Assembly: GCF_007750395.1 (NCBI RefSeq)
Contig: NZ_CP036281.1
Location: forward strand, 5,107,001-5,171,000
DNA: 64,000 bases
DNA from: Polystyrenella longa
GTDB lineage: Bacteria; Planctomycetota; Planctomycetia; Planctomycetales; Planctomycetaceae
Direction: 5' to 3'
Below, in pieces: positions 46,158-55,544 of the stretch (position 1 is the stretch's first letter; every line of letters starts with the position of its first letter). The translations under genes were made by a program, and so were the position numbers. A model generated the notes under the pieces. It did no database searches, was not told the origin of the DNA, and was given only the letters and a program-made list of their open reading frames with translations.

Positions 46158-48068
46158 CTAAGCCAGATGTTTGTCGCCCCACATGGAGAGATTCAACATC
46201 GGCCATAACCACATTCCGACTTGTTGAGGTTGCGCGCTGATTTCCGCAAGGGCAGAAGGTTGAAACAGTTCATTAGCAAAGGGGCTCTGCAGCAGTTTCT
46301 GTCCAGCCCACTTCGCCCAAGGCCCTCCCAACCAACTTTGTACCGACGTGGGAAATGACGCTTTCCTCCGTTCGGCTAGTTCCGCTGGCATCATGCGGCC
46401 GGCGACCGTTCTCAGAATTCGTTTGGATTGCAGATAGTTTTGCTGATCGAGTTCAGCCGAAGCGAGATGCGGAATTTTCTTTCCATGAGCGACATCAATT
46501 TTATATCGCTGCGGAACCCGGAACCCCTGCTCCAGCAGTCGGACATCTGTAAAGGGAACCCTGGCCTCGAGGCTGGCCTGCATGGTAGCCGAGTCCAACC
46601 GATAGAGAAGTGATTCCAGATTAACACGATGGAGCAACATGGCGTACTTGCGACGCGTGGGCAAGTCACCCCACTGTTCTAACTGACCATGATAATGATC
46701 GACCATCACCTGATCCTGTGCCGCTGCCTGCCAGATGTCGGGTTGCAATAAAGCGGGCTTCACCTGCATGGGAATCAAGCTGTTGAGTGCGAGGTAATGA
46801 TCGGTCTCGGACTGAAACTCTACACGTCCGTATTGCCGCTGCATACTTTGCAGGAAGTTAGACGAGTTGGGTGCATGAATGTCGTTCGTATTCTGCTGTA
46901 ACCGGTTGGCACGGACGAAGTCGTTAGCAGACCAATGCTGTGTGGCGTATCCACAAAACAGCTCATCAGCCCCTTCGCCCCCCAATGCGACTCCCACTGA
47001 TTTTTTCAACTCGCGGGCGAGTCGGTAGATAATCACGTCTGTGGGTGTAGAAAGAGGCAGGCCCTGTTCGCCAATCAGGTATTCCCAATCACGCAAGTAA
47101 TCGTCTGCCGACACTTTCACTTCACCATGTTCAAACCCGACGAAGTCAGCACATTGACGCGCGTATTGAAAGTCTTCCGTTTGAGGGTCGAGCGAACCAC
47201 CACATTCGCTTCGCATCGATTTACCCCCCTGCCGATGAAGCATACAGGCAAGCGTACTGGAATCGACACCGCCACTGAGAAACAGCCCAACCGGAACATC
47301 GCTCACCAGTCGGTCACTGATGGCCAGATCGAGCAGTTCTTCCAGTTCATCAACGGCATCGAGGTATCGCATCGACGATTGTTCTTGCAGGGGATAATCC
47401 CAGTACGATTCAATTCGCACTCGTTCCCCATCGAATTGCAGATACTCACCTGGCATTAACTGCCAGATCCCTTTGTACATAGTCTCCCTGCCGAGAGTCA
47501 GTCGGAAGGTCGTCAGATAATGACTGAGTGCAACCGGATTCGGTTCAGCACTGAAACGGGGATGAGCGACGATTGCGGCAATCGAACTGGCAAAGAGCAG
47601 AGAACCTTCGATCTGCGTGAAGAACAACGGTTTCACACCACATCGGTCGCGGGCGAGCAACAGTTCGTCTTTAGTGAAGTCATACAAACCAAACGCAAAA
47701 TCACCGTTCAGTTTCGCCAGCGTCTCAACACCCCACTCCTGATAAGCATGAGCCAGAACTTCGGTATCGCAGCGAGTATAGAATTGATGCCCGACCGCTT
47801 CGAGTTCTTTACGAAGGTCGCCGTCGTTGTAGATCTCGCCATTGTAAACAAGGACTTGTTGTTCCTGGTCGTCTACCCAAGGTTGTGTGCCGCCGTCACG
47901 ATCACGTATCGCCAGACGCCGGTGGCCGAATGCGATATTTCGTTTGAAATAGCTTCCGGCATCGTCCGGACCGCGAACAGTCATACTGTCTCGCATGCGA
48001 TTTAATGTTGTCAGATCAATCGCCACCGTTTTACCCGGTGCCGCGACCAACCCCAGTATGCCACACAT
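46158..48068 (-). CDS. asnB: Asparagine synthase (glutamine-hydrolysing)
   Basis: AsnB makes asparagine from aspartate with ATP and glutamine. The 636 residues start with the class II glutaminase (MCGILGLV with Cys2 as nucleophile, RGPDDAG, GHRRLAIRD, YNGEIYN), followed by the synthetase domain with the PP-loop LSGGVDSSTLA near 262 and GGEGADELFCGY near 375. A homologue could instead be an amidotransferase for other substrates, as the family is diverse. It lies 66 bp upstream of the TrmH-type gene start on the same strand. The first methionine directly precedes the nucleophile Cys, as required. Confidence 0.9.
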   Translation of the reverse strand: MCGILGLVAAPGKTVAIDLTTLNRMRDSMTVRGPDDAGSYFKRNIAFGHRRLAIRDRDGGTQPWVDDQEQQVLVYNGEIYNDGDLRKELEAVGHQFYTRCDTEVLAHAYQEWGVETLAKLNGDFAFGLYDFTKDELLLARDRCGVKPLFFTQIEGSLLFASSIAAIVAHPRFSAEPNPVALSHYLTTFRLTLGRETMYKGIWQLMPGEYLQFDGERVRIESYWDYPLQEQSSMRYLDAVDELEELLDLAISDRLVSDVPVGLFLSGGVDSSTLACMLHRQGGKSMRSECGGSLDPQTEDFQYARQCADFVGFEHGEVKVSADDYLRDWEYLIGEQGLPLSTPTDVIIYRLARELKKSVGVALGGEGADELFCGYATQHWSANDFVRANRLQQNTNDIHAPNSSNFLQSMQRQYGRVEFQSETDHYLALNSLIPMQVKPALLQPDIWQAAAQDQVMVDHYHGQLEQWGDLPTRRKYAMLLHRVNLESLLYRLDSATMQASLEARVPFTDVRLLEQGFRVPQRYKIDVAHGKKIPHLASAELDQQNYLQSKRILRTVAGRMMPAELAERRKASFPTSVQSWLGGPWAKWAGQKLLQSPFANELFQPSALAEISAQPQQVGMWLWPMLNLSMWGDKHLA

Positions 48069-48334
48069 TTGTCGCGTCGTCCCTGACAGCGGAGACCGGA
48101 AACCGCATGATCGCTGGGCTTAGAGAGGATCTCTAGTCGAATTCACCAACGTGCGTTCCTCAGGTATCGACGCGAAATCAGTGGTGGTGCAGGCATCCTG
48201 CGACACGTACGCTTGTACCGAACTGGCAGACTGGGAAGTTAGCAGCAAGCTTTCCCCGTCGAAACCAGCGGGCAACTGGTATAACCGTTACAGCTTCTCA
48301 GGTCAGGGTAACCTTGAAGAGTTTGACGTCAGCA

Positions 48335-48925
48335 TCAGGGAAGAATTTTTTCTGTATTTTGCAGGATAATTGCTCGCTCTTCTGCAGTTAGGTCACTCGC
48401 CAACTGATAGGCATGGTTCGCTTTAACGCGTGCTTTCACCCACATCAGCACGTTTACTTCCGCTCCTTCTTTGATCTCATAATTCGCCGGTCCCGCTTCA
48501 CCATCGTAAACCGTCAACGGAAGATTGTCCCAGTTGCGATCTGCAGCAACCTGCTCCAGTTCCGCCTGTGCTGCTTCTGGATCGTCCGTAAGATAGATTC
48601 CAAAGGCACGCAGCTTCTTGTTTTCAAAACTATGGGCCGTTTCGTTTACGCCTTCCAATAATTCCAATACCGGTTCATCCAATGATTTAAAGAATACGGC
48701 GATGACCGGCTTGCCACCAAACTGACAGGCATAACATAGCGTACGCCCTTTGGACTTCCCGGTAACAGCAAGCACGTTAAAGGTATCGATGGGTTCATCG
48801 ACTGGTATTCCGGAGATGAACTCTGATTTATCAACGACCTTTTCTTCGGCATGGACTTCAAATACTGATAGGGAACCGATCAGCAAGAGGGAGAGCATTA
48901 GAAATGGAGAGATAAGGTTTCGCAT
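48335..48925 (-). CDS. Exported thioredoxin-fold-like protein
   Basis: The 196 residues have a signal peptide ending HAEE (about residue 25). The mature part resembles a redoxin: DTFNVLAVTGKSKGRTLCYACQFGGKPVIAVFFK, with two Cys (CYAC), a thioredoxin-type pair, and an AFGIYLTDDPEAAQAELEQVA segment. Family assignment is weak and function unknown. An ATG at 48925 is preferred; a TTG at 48943 opens the frame. It sits between asnB and the following secreted protein on the minus strand. Confidence 0.58.
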   Translation of the reverse strand: MRNLISPFLMLSLLLIGSLSVFEVHAEEKVVDKSEFISGIPVDEPIDTFNVLAVTGKSKGRTLCYACQFGGKPVIAVFFKSLDEPVLELLEGVNETAHSFENKKLRAFGIYLTDDPEAAQAELEQVAADRNWDNLPLTVYDGEAGPANYEIKEGAEVNVLMWVKARVKANHAYQLASDLTAEERAIILQNTEKILP

Positions 48926-49158
48926 CAATAAGGTCCTGTTCAATATCTGTTAAAAGCCCGAGATTTCATCTTGTCCGGGAAATTGAAATTTCTCAATCCC
49001 CTCTATTTTAGACGAAAGGGAATATCTCTGTCGGTGATCTATTTTACAAATCGGTCGGTTTTCAATGATTACCGGATGTGCCACAATAAAACTCAGGTTA
49101 TCACGCTCGAAACGATCTTTGAACTCATCCTTGCGATTTCTTCTGGAGCTTTACCACT

Positions 49159-50463
49159 GTGACGAACTCCTTACGCTTTTCGGCGAATTTTCTGCTCTGT
49201 CTCTGTATTGCAGGTCTATCAAACACATTACCAGAATGCTTAGCAGAAGAAACGAATGCTCCTGCAACAAAACAGGAAACAAGCCAAGCTTATCCCCGGA
49301 TCGCAGCGATCGTCACGGAGTACCGACAGAATTCGCATGCCGATGTCATCGTCAGTCGGTTAATGCAGACGAATACGCTGGACGGAAAAGGAACGAAACC
49401 AAAACTGGATCTGGTGTCGCTTTGGACCGACCAGATTCCTGAAAACGACCTTAGCCGGAAACTGGCCAAAGAACATCATGTTCCAGTCTACGATACAATC
49501 GAAGAAGCCCTGACAATGGGCACGGATAAACTGGCCGTCGATGGAATTCTGCTGGTGGCCGAACATGGCCAATACGAGATGTCCGCAACCGGGCAGATAA
49601 TGTACCCCAAACTGCGTCTTTTTAAAGAGATCGAAGCTGTCTTTCGCAAGACAGGCCACGTCGTCCCAGTTTTTCACGACAAACATATTTCGGATAACTG
49701 GGAAGATGCTCAGAAAATCATGACCGGTATCCGTGAGTTGAACATTCCCTACATGGCTGGATCGTCCTTACCAGTGCTTTGGCGAATTCCAGAAGCGAAT
49801 ACTAAACGAGGAGAGCAGATCAAAGAAGTCGTGGCCACATCGTACAGCTCTCTGGACGCATATGGTTTTCATGCAGTCGAAATGGTGCACTGTCTCATCG
49901 ATCGTAGAGCTGGGGGTGAAACGGGAGTCAAATCTGTGCAGTGCCTTGAAGGAGATGCTGTCTGGGAAGCGATGGAGCAAGGTGTCTTCGACCGAAAACT
50001 TCTGGAAGAATGTCTGGGACGTCTCACCAAACGTCCGCCACCCACGATCGATGATGTTAAAGCACAAACAGAAACACCGGTTTTGTTTATCATCAATTAT
50101 AATGATGGATTAAAAGCAAGTATTCTGACTTTGGATGGTTCCGTAAGTGAGTGGACGGTTGCCTGGCGAAACGCCGAAACCGATGAATCAACATCGACTG
50201 CCTTCTGGACACAGGAAGCCCGACCGTTCATGCATTTCACTTACTTGTTGAAAGGAGCCGAGAAAATGTTCCACACCGGCAAACCGACCTGGAATGTCGA
50301 ACGTACACTACTTGTCAGTGGCACACTCGACGCCCTACTGCAATCGAAAGTTGCCGGCGGAAAAGTGATTGAAACACCTTATCTGGATGTCACCTACACC
50401 CCCGAATGGGAATGGCAACAACCACCTCCTGCCCCAGTAGGTCGTCCCATCATGAACCAGTAG
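49159..50463 (+). CDS. Exported protein of unknown function, Rossmann-like
   Basis: The 434 residues begin with a signal peptide (cleaved near residue 30) and continue with RIAAIVTEYRQNSHADVIVSRLMQTNTLDGK and KLDLVSLWTDQIPENDLS, a pattern like the nucleotide-binding half of Gfo/Idh-type proteins. The later part has LFIINYNDGLKASILTLDGS and KMFHTGKPTWNVERTLLVSG. It is typical of planctomycete secreted oxidoreductase-like proteins, but I do not recognise a substrate. A GTG start is likely (GGAG 10 nt upstream). It converges with the next gene with a gap of 7 bp. Confidence 0.65.
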   Translation: MTNSLRFSANFLLCLCIAGLSNTLPECLAEETNAPATKQETSQAYPRIAAIVTEYRQNSHADVIVSRLMQTNTLDGKGTKPKLDLVSLWTDQIPENDLSRKLAKEHHVPVYDTIEEALTMGTDKLAVDGILLVAEHGQYEMSATGQIMYPKLRLFKEIEAVFRKTGHVVPVFHDKHISDNWEDAQKIMTGIRELNIPYMAGSSLPVLWRIPEANTKRGEQIKEVVATSYSSLDAYGFHAVEMVHCLIDRRAGGETGVKSVQCLEGDAVWEAMEQGVFDRKLLEECLGRLTKRPPPTIDDVKAQTETPVLFIINYNDGLKASILTLDGSVSEWTVAWRNAETDESTSTAFWTQEARPFMHFTYLLKGAEKMFHTGKPTWNVERTLLVSGTLDALLQSKVAGGKVIETPYLDVTYTPEWEWQQPPPAPVGRPIMNQ

Positions 50464-50470
50464 TGGACCG

Positions 50471-51460
50471 TCAAAGCGATTGTTTCAGTAGTAACAACAT
50501 TTCCACGTATTGAATTTGACGAGCCAGTTGCGCAGCGTTGCTCTCTACATTGCCGGCATTTTCTGCGCAGAAATCGACAAAGCCGAAGGCATCCCAATGT
50601 TGCCCAGCGTACTGACCGGATCCAATGTCTTCCCGAGTGGCCTTGGTAGCCATCTCCTGTTGCAGACGGACGGCGTAATCGTTCAATTCTGGAAAGATAT
50701 CTGACTGCCCCACACGGCGGCACCAGTATTTCGCATTTCCATAGTCAGGTTCACGGCGATGCATGATTGCATGCCAGTGATCGGCAATGGCTTCTCCTTC
50801 CCATGACTGCGATGCTTCATGGCTGGCGTTCAGAAATCCGTGTAGTTGAAAGAGAGCCGCACTTAGTTCTATACGCTGCTGCGTGTCTCCCAACTTCTTG
50901 TCAGCGGTAAGCTCTTGTATGGCGTCCCGCAACCAGTGAAACCGACGGCCGGGCTCTGCCGGCGCGAGCTTGGGTAAATCCAAGTCATTGATCTTGCAAG
51001 GTGCTCCTTCAGAGAGACTGGTCAGCTTTTGATTTTTCGCCAATTGCGACAGAATGGCCCAGAGGGGATCCTTAACCTCTTCGCTTTGCAGTTCCTCAAG
51101 CAGACGCGACAAAGCATCATGGGAAATAGCGACAGCTCCCATTTGGGTCGGGGCAATAGCCAGGCAGGCAACTTGAATGGGAGCAGACTGCCAGATTTCA
51201 GACAGCAAGCCTTCCGCTGGGTAGAGGACCACCGCCTCGCATTCACCTCTTTGAACTGTCGCTGTCGCTGTTTCCCACGCCGCAATAGTGGGACAACGAT
51301 TCCCATCGGCAAATCCCAGGACTGGCGACGATGCCTGTGCTATCGCCTCCCGCACATCGTCCAGGCTCCACGAATGGAGAGGTCGATCGCTTATCTTCTT
51401 CAAGTTAAAGCCAGCGGTGTCTGCTGAGGAATCGAGCATCCCCGCGTAATACAATTCCAT
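50471..51460 (-). CDS. Protein of unknown function
   Basis: The 329 residues are soluble, mostly helical, without signal peptide or recognisable catalytic motif. Features are a SPVLGFADGNRCPTIAAWETA segment near the start and a C-terminal half with QRIELSAALFQLHGFLNASHEASQSWEGEAIADHWHAIMHRREPDYGNAKYWCRRVG. The His/Trp-rich segment HWHAIMHRREPDYGNAKYW is notable. The frame opens to 51577, but that extension overlaps a terminator hairpin, so the ATG at 51460 is chosen. Confidence 0.55.
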   Translation of the reverse strand: MELYYAGMLDSSADTAGFNLKKISDRPLHSWSLDDVREAIAQASSPVLGFADGNRCPTIAAWETATATVQRGECEAVVLYPAEGLLSEIWQSAPIQVACLAIAPTQMGAVAISHDALSRLLEELQSEEVKDPLWAILSQLAKNQKLTSLSEGAPCKINDLDLPKLAPAEPGRRFHWLRDAIQELTADKKLGDTQQRIELSAALFQLHGFLNASHEASQSWEGEAIADHWHAIMHRREPDYGNAKYWCRRVGQSDIFPELNDYAVRLQQEMATKATREDIGSGQYAGQHWDAFGFVDFCAENAGNVESNAAQLARQIQYVEMLLLLKQSL

Positions 51461-51561
51461 ATCCTGTGCATTCCTGTTTGGAGAGTTTTCCAGTCGTGGT
51501 GGATGACTGTCATCAATACTGGATTCTATTTTATTAGGTTGTCTCCCAGAACGCAAAATAA

Positions 51562-51600
51562 CAAACGCCTTCCTCATCCAGGTGACGAGGAAGACGTTTG
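51562..51600 (-). terminator. Terminator hairpin downstream of amtB
   Basis: A long inverted repeat (CAAACG-C-CTTCCTC with GAGGAAG-A-CGTTTG, one mismatch) around an 11-nt loop. On the minus strand it is followed by TTATTTTG. It lies about 175 bp past the amtB stop and probably ends that transcript. The T tract is imperfect. Confidence 0.6.
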
Positions 51601-51775
51601 CTACTTCAGTGGTTTTCAGTCTTCAAAAGGTCCTATCAAAAAAATAGATCTTTTCACACTCTTTAGTTTTGATTGGGCTTTAGTTTTTGATTGGCTGATT
51701 TTCCAACCTGATTTCTGAGAACCCGACCGGGACAGTGGGTGCCTCGGTCGAGTCACAGAAAATTGACTTCAGCAT

Positions 51776-53140
51776 TTAGTGGGTGTAGGCAGACATTCCG
51801 TGTTCGGAAATGTCCAGACCTTTTTCTTCTTCTTCCGGTGAGACGCGGAGCATTCCGATCGCTTTCAGGATGAGGAAGAGCACCAACATGCTGAGAAAAG
51901 CGTAGACCGGGATAACGACAGATCCCAGGACTTGAACTCCCAGATCGTAGTCGCCGAAGATTCCAGTGGCGATACCACCCCAGACACCACAGGCCCCGTG
52001 GACAGGGAAGGCACCGACGGGATCGTCGATGCGTAACTTATCGAGTGCCACAATGGCGAGGACTACGATGACACCGGCGACAGCACCGATAATCATTCCT
52101 TCTACGTTCGTGACGCTGTCACAGTTAGCGGTAATTCCGACGAGTCCGGCAAGAATACCGTTGAGAGCCATCGACAGGTCTGGTTTGCTGAACATGATCC
52201 AGGAAAGGATTGTCGCAGCAAGACCACCTGCGGCAGCAGCCAGAGTTGTATTTGTCGCAATCAACATGGTCGCATCAATGTTCGCTTTGTCAGAGAACGC
52301 GAGCTGACTACCAGGATTAAAACCGTACCAGCCGAACCACAGGATGAAGACACCCAGCGCGGCCAATGGCAAACTGTGACCGGGCATGGGTTGCGGTTTT
52401 CCGTCCGCTCCATATTTACCCAAGCGTGGTCCGAGGACAATTGCTGCAGCCAGACCGGCGAATCCACCGACGGCGTGAACCACAATGGAACCAGCGAAGT
52501 CATAGAATCCCATCGCGTCTAACCATCCACCACCCCATTTCCAGCTACCGCTGAGAGGGTAGATGAAAGCGGTCAGAAGTGCACTGTAGACAATGTATCC
52601 ATTGAATTTCATACGACCAGCAACAGCACCAGAAACGATGGTAGCGGCTGTAGCGGCGAAGACGGCTTGGAAGAAGAAGTCAACCTGTGGGTTGAGGTTT
52701 CCCGCTCCGGCATCGGTAGTTGTTTCAGCAACGCCAACTCCAGCGAAACCGAAGTAACCGTTGAAGTCACCAGGATACATAATGCCGTAGCCAACGAACC
52801 AGTACAACAGCACGCCGACGCATACGTCCATTGAGTTTTTAAACAGAATGTTGACACTGTTTTTGGAAGAGTTGAAACCTGATTCGACCATGGCGAATCC
52901 TGCTTGCATCAGGAAAACCATCACCGCACATAGGAACAACACGAAGTTGTCGAAGGCGTACTGAATCTCGGTACTGGGAGTAGGTAATGCTTCTTCTTCG
53001 GCTTCTTCCGTGGGAGTTTCTGCCGGAGCTTCCGTCTCGGCTGTTTCGTCTTGTGCGTACGCAATTGACGTGCTCGTCATTGCGGGCAAAACCAGGAGCG
53101 TTCCAAGTAGGAGCGCAATGAAAGCGCAGTTTTTAATCAT
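51776..53140 (-). CDS. amtB: Ammonium transporter AmtB with exported N-terminus
   Basis: The 454 residues start with a signal peptide (to about residue 28, ending AYAQ) and an acidic Glu/Thr/Pro linker of about 30 residues. The Amt core follows with eleven membrane spans: LMQAGFAMVESGFNSSKN, the twin pore histidines in VVHAVGGFAG and FPVHGACGVWGG, and the GVFILWFGWYGFNPGS segment. It moves ammonium into the cell. No PII gene (glnK) follows, unlike the usual glnK-amtB pair. GGGAAA precedes the ATG at 53140. A sigma-54 promoter match lies 345 bp upstream. Confidence 0.94.
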   Translation of the reverse strand: MIKNCAFIALLLGTLLVLPAMTSTSIAYAQDETAETEAPAETPTEEAEEEALPTPSTEIQYAFDNFVLFLCAVMVFLMQAGFAMVESGFNSSKNSVNILFKNSMDVCVGVLLYWFVGYGIMYPGDFNGYFGFAGVGVAETTTDAGAGNLNPQVDFFFQAVFAATAATIVSGAVAGRMKFNGYIVYSALLTAFIYPLSGSWKWGGGWLDAMGFYDFAGSIVVHAVGGFAGLAAAIVLGPRLGKYGADGKPQPMPGHSLPLAALGVFILWFGWYGFNPGSQLAFSDKANIDATMLIATNTTLAAAAGGLAATILSWIMFSKPDLSMALNGILAGLVGITANCDSVTNVEGMIIGAVAGVIVVLAIVALDKLRIDDPVGAFPVHGACGVWGGIATGIFGDYDLGVQVLGSVVIPVYAFLSMLVLFLILKAIGMLRVSPEEEEKGLDISEHGMSAYTH

Positions 53141-53928
53141 TGTTTTCCCTCTGCATTGCAATCAACCCACATGGACATCTTCGAAACAGCTACCATCAAA
53201 ATGGAAATCGACGGGGTTTGTTCGAGTATGAAAGAGGTCGAAAGTTAACAAGTGCGACTATTGATGAATAAGTACGATGAGCTCAGGAAGCGGCAGGTTG
53301 TGCGGCGAACGTTCCAGTCTGAAAAGTTACCGACGCGGCAGGTAACTTCAGAATCTTCGAGCGCGCCTTCGTAGGGAAAATTGCGACGCCAGTTCCTTGA
53401 AATCAATTGCCTGAATCGTCTCGACGTTCAGGAAATTGGTTCCAGGGAAAATCACCCAGCTAAATAGAGCTGCTTATGCAAAAAGCAAGAACCGTGCCCG
53501 AAGACTCAATTTGTTCCTCGTTTTTGTGTTCCGAACCACAGGACAAGGGGTTTTCTGCCTGATTCTTTCTAATAATGAAGGATCCATGTTTAATTGGTTA
53601 ATCATCGATTGCTTAGAAACTATGCAGCGCCGTCAACGGAATGCGCAGATGTTGTGCGTGAGTTGCCTACCTAACGGGCGAAGAGCCCAATGAGTCGCTA
53701 AAAAGAATTAAATTCCCTTCGTAAGAGAAAGAAAAACACCTCGTATTTAGCCTCATCATCAGGCATCCTATACATAATATTCACCAGCCTTGTTCACTTT
53801 GTTCTCTACATGAGATCAAGCAACGTCGTTCCGATGTCTAAACAAGCAGCGGATTTTCGCGACGTTTCGGATCTGTTCCATGAGTTTGAGACAAGCTGAA
53901 TGAGCCTTCCCCCAACTTATGGGAAAAC
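53141..53928. promoter_or_regulatory. amtB control region with structured leader
   Basis: The 788-bp gap contains the predicted sigma-54 promoter at 53485-53499 (minus) and two strong hairpins in the leader between it and amtB: 53404-53438 (CCTGAA and TTCAGG plus CGTC/GACG) and 53319-53351 (AAGTTACC with GGTAACTT, extended by CTG/CAG). They would form in a leader of about 333 nt. No known riboswitch was recognised. The rest, up to the M20 gene, shows no gene. Confidence 0.55.
53485..53499 (-). promoter_or_regulatory. Sigma-54 promoter of amtB
   Basis: On the minus strand the sequence is GGGCACGGTTCTTGC. It matches TGGCACG-N4-TTGC with only the first base changed. The predicted start is near 53473, leaving a leader of about 333 nt before the amtB ATG. 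Nitrogen-regulated sigma-54 promoters before amtB are well known in other bacteria. Confidence 0.78.
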
Positions 53929-55500
53929 ATGTTTAATCCCGTTAAATACATCCTGTTCGATTGCCCACGCCAGCGGTCTGCTCCCACAGGCGTCTTAAGG
54001 GTGTGTTGTACCCTGTCGATATTGGGAATCTTGGGTGTAGGCAGTCTGCCCTTGTTATTGGCGGACGATCTGGACAGCGTTTCAGATAAGAAAAAAACTA
54101 CGAACACATCCGTGGAAGAGATTGTTGCTCCTCCTCCAGAACACCAGCTGTTCGCGACTATCGAAGCGCAAGAAGCAGAGCTGTGGCAGACCGCGCTCGA
54201 CATCTGGAAATGGGCAGAACCGGGTTATCAGGAAACGAAATCAACTGCGAGACTTCAAGAACTACTCACCACTGCAGAGTTTCAAGTCACGCCTCAACTG
54301 GCAGAAATCCCTACTGCCTTCCTGGCCGAATATGGTTCAGGGAAACCCATCATCGCCATTCTGGGTGAATTTGATGCGTTACCGGGTCTGGCACAAGATC
54401 CTGTTCCTTATCGCTCTGCTGAAAACATTCAGAGCTACGGACATGGTTGTGGACATCATCTATTCGGAACGGCTTCAGCAGGTGCGGCTATCGCGATTGC
54501 TAATGAGATGAAGCAGGGAAATTTGCAAGGCACAATTCGTTTCTATGGATGCCCTGCCGAAGAAGGAGGTGCAGCAAAAGCATTTCTGGTTCAGGCAGGA
54601 TTGTTCCAGGATTGTGATGCTGTCCTGCACTGGCACCCGAGCAATCGGAACGCGGCTGGTGCCCGTTCCTCACTGGCGCGGATTGCCGTCCGATTTCAAT
54701 TTAATGGTGCTGCCGCCCACGCCGCAGGCGCCCCTGAAGAAGGCCGATCTGCACTCGACGCCGTTGCTTTGACAAATCATGCGGCAGAATTACTACGGGA
54801 ACACATTCCCGATTCTGCCCGCATCCATTATGTCATCACCAATGGAGGCCAAGCCCCAAATGTCGTTCCGGAGGTCGCCGAGGTCTATTACTACGTTCGG
54901 CACGCCGACGCGGAAGTCGTTCAGAAACTGTATGAACGATTATTGTTATGTGCCGAAGCGGGGGCGCTAGCGACGGAAACCAAACTGACAGTATTACATG
55001 AGGGAGGCATTCTCAATCTCTTACCCAACTTGACGCTCTCTGAAGTCATTGAGAAAAATCTGACGAAACTGAACGACCTGAAATACAACGACGAAGAACA
55101 GCTGTTCGCCGCGAAACTGCAAGAGACACTTCTTAATAAACAGCCCATCACTGATATTCGGGAAGTTTATAATCTCGACGGAATCACTGGAAATGGGTCC
55201 ACCGACGTAGGAGATGTTTCGTGGATCGTTCCTACAGCAGGGTTTAACACCGCCTGCTGGGTTCCTGGTACACCTGCTCATTCCTGGCAGGCAACGGCAT
55301 GCGGCGGCACAAGCATCGCCCGTAAAGGAATGACTTTAGCGATGAAGACTTTAGCGGCCTCTGCATGGGAGATATACAAGAATCCGGAACTCATCGCGAC
55401 GGCTCAACAGGAGTTCAAAGAGCGAACCGCCCGCCAAGGTTACAAAACGCTGATGCAACCTGGCCAGAAACCGCCGCTCGACTATCGCAAACAGAAGTAA
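53929..55500 (+). CDS. Exported M20-family amidohydrolase (AbgB-like)
   Basis: The 523 residues have an N-terminal signal-anchor (about 22-46), then an M20 metallopeptidase. Metal-binding elements are IAILGEFDALPGLAQ near 140 and GHGCGHHLFGTASAGAA near 170; a PAEEGGAAKAFLVQAG segment holds the likely catalytic Glu. The pattern resembles AbgB-type aminobenzoyl-glutamate hydrolases and amidohydrolases. The C-terminal TDVGDVSWIVPTAGF near 425 is typical of this branch. It would act on an amide substrate in the periplasm, not identified. GGGAAAA precedes the ATG. Confidence 0.85.
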   Translation: MFNPVKYILFDCPRQRSAPTGVLRVCCTLSILGILGVGSLPLLLADDLDSVSDKKKTTNTSVEEIVAPPPEHQLFATIEAQEAELWQTALDIWKWAEPGYQETKSTARLQELLTTAEFQVTPQLAEIPTAFLAEYGSGKPIIAILGEFDALPGLAQDPVPYRSAENIQSYGHGCGHHLFGTASAGAAIAIANEMKQGNLQGTIRFYGCPAEEGGAAKAFLVQAGLFQDCDAVLHWHPSNRNAAGARSSLARIAVRFQFNGAAAHAAGAPEEGRSALDAVALTNHAAELLREHIPDSARIHYVITNGGQAPNVVPEVAEVYYYVRHADAEVVQKLYERLLLCAEAGALATETKLTVLHEGGILNLLPNLTLSEVIEKNLTKLNDLKYNDEEQLFAAKLQETLLNKQPITDIREVYNLDGITGNGSTDVGDVSWIVPTAGFNTACWVPGTPAHSWQATACGGTSIARKGMTLAMKTLAASAWEIYKNPELIATAQQEFKERTARQGYKTLMQPGQKPPLDYRKQK

Positions 55501-55544
55501 GTCCGCAAAGAGAAATGGGACGAACAGCGATAGGGAAGATGGAA

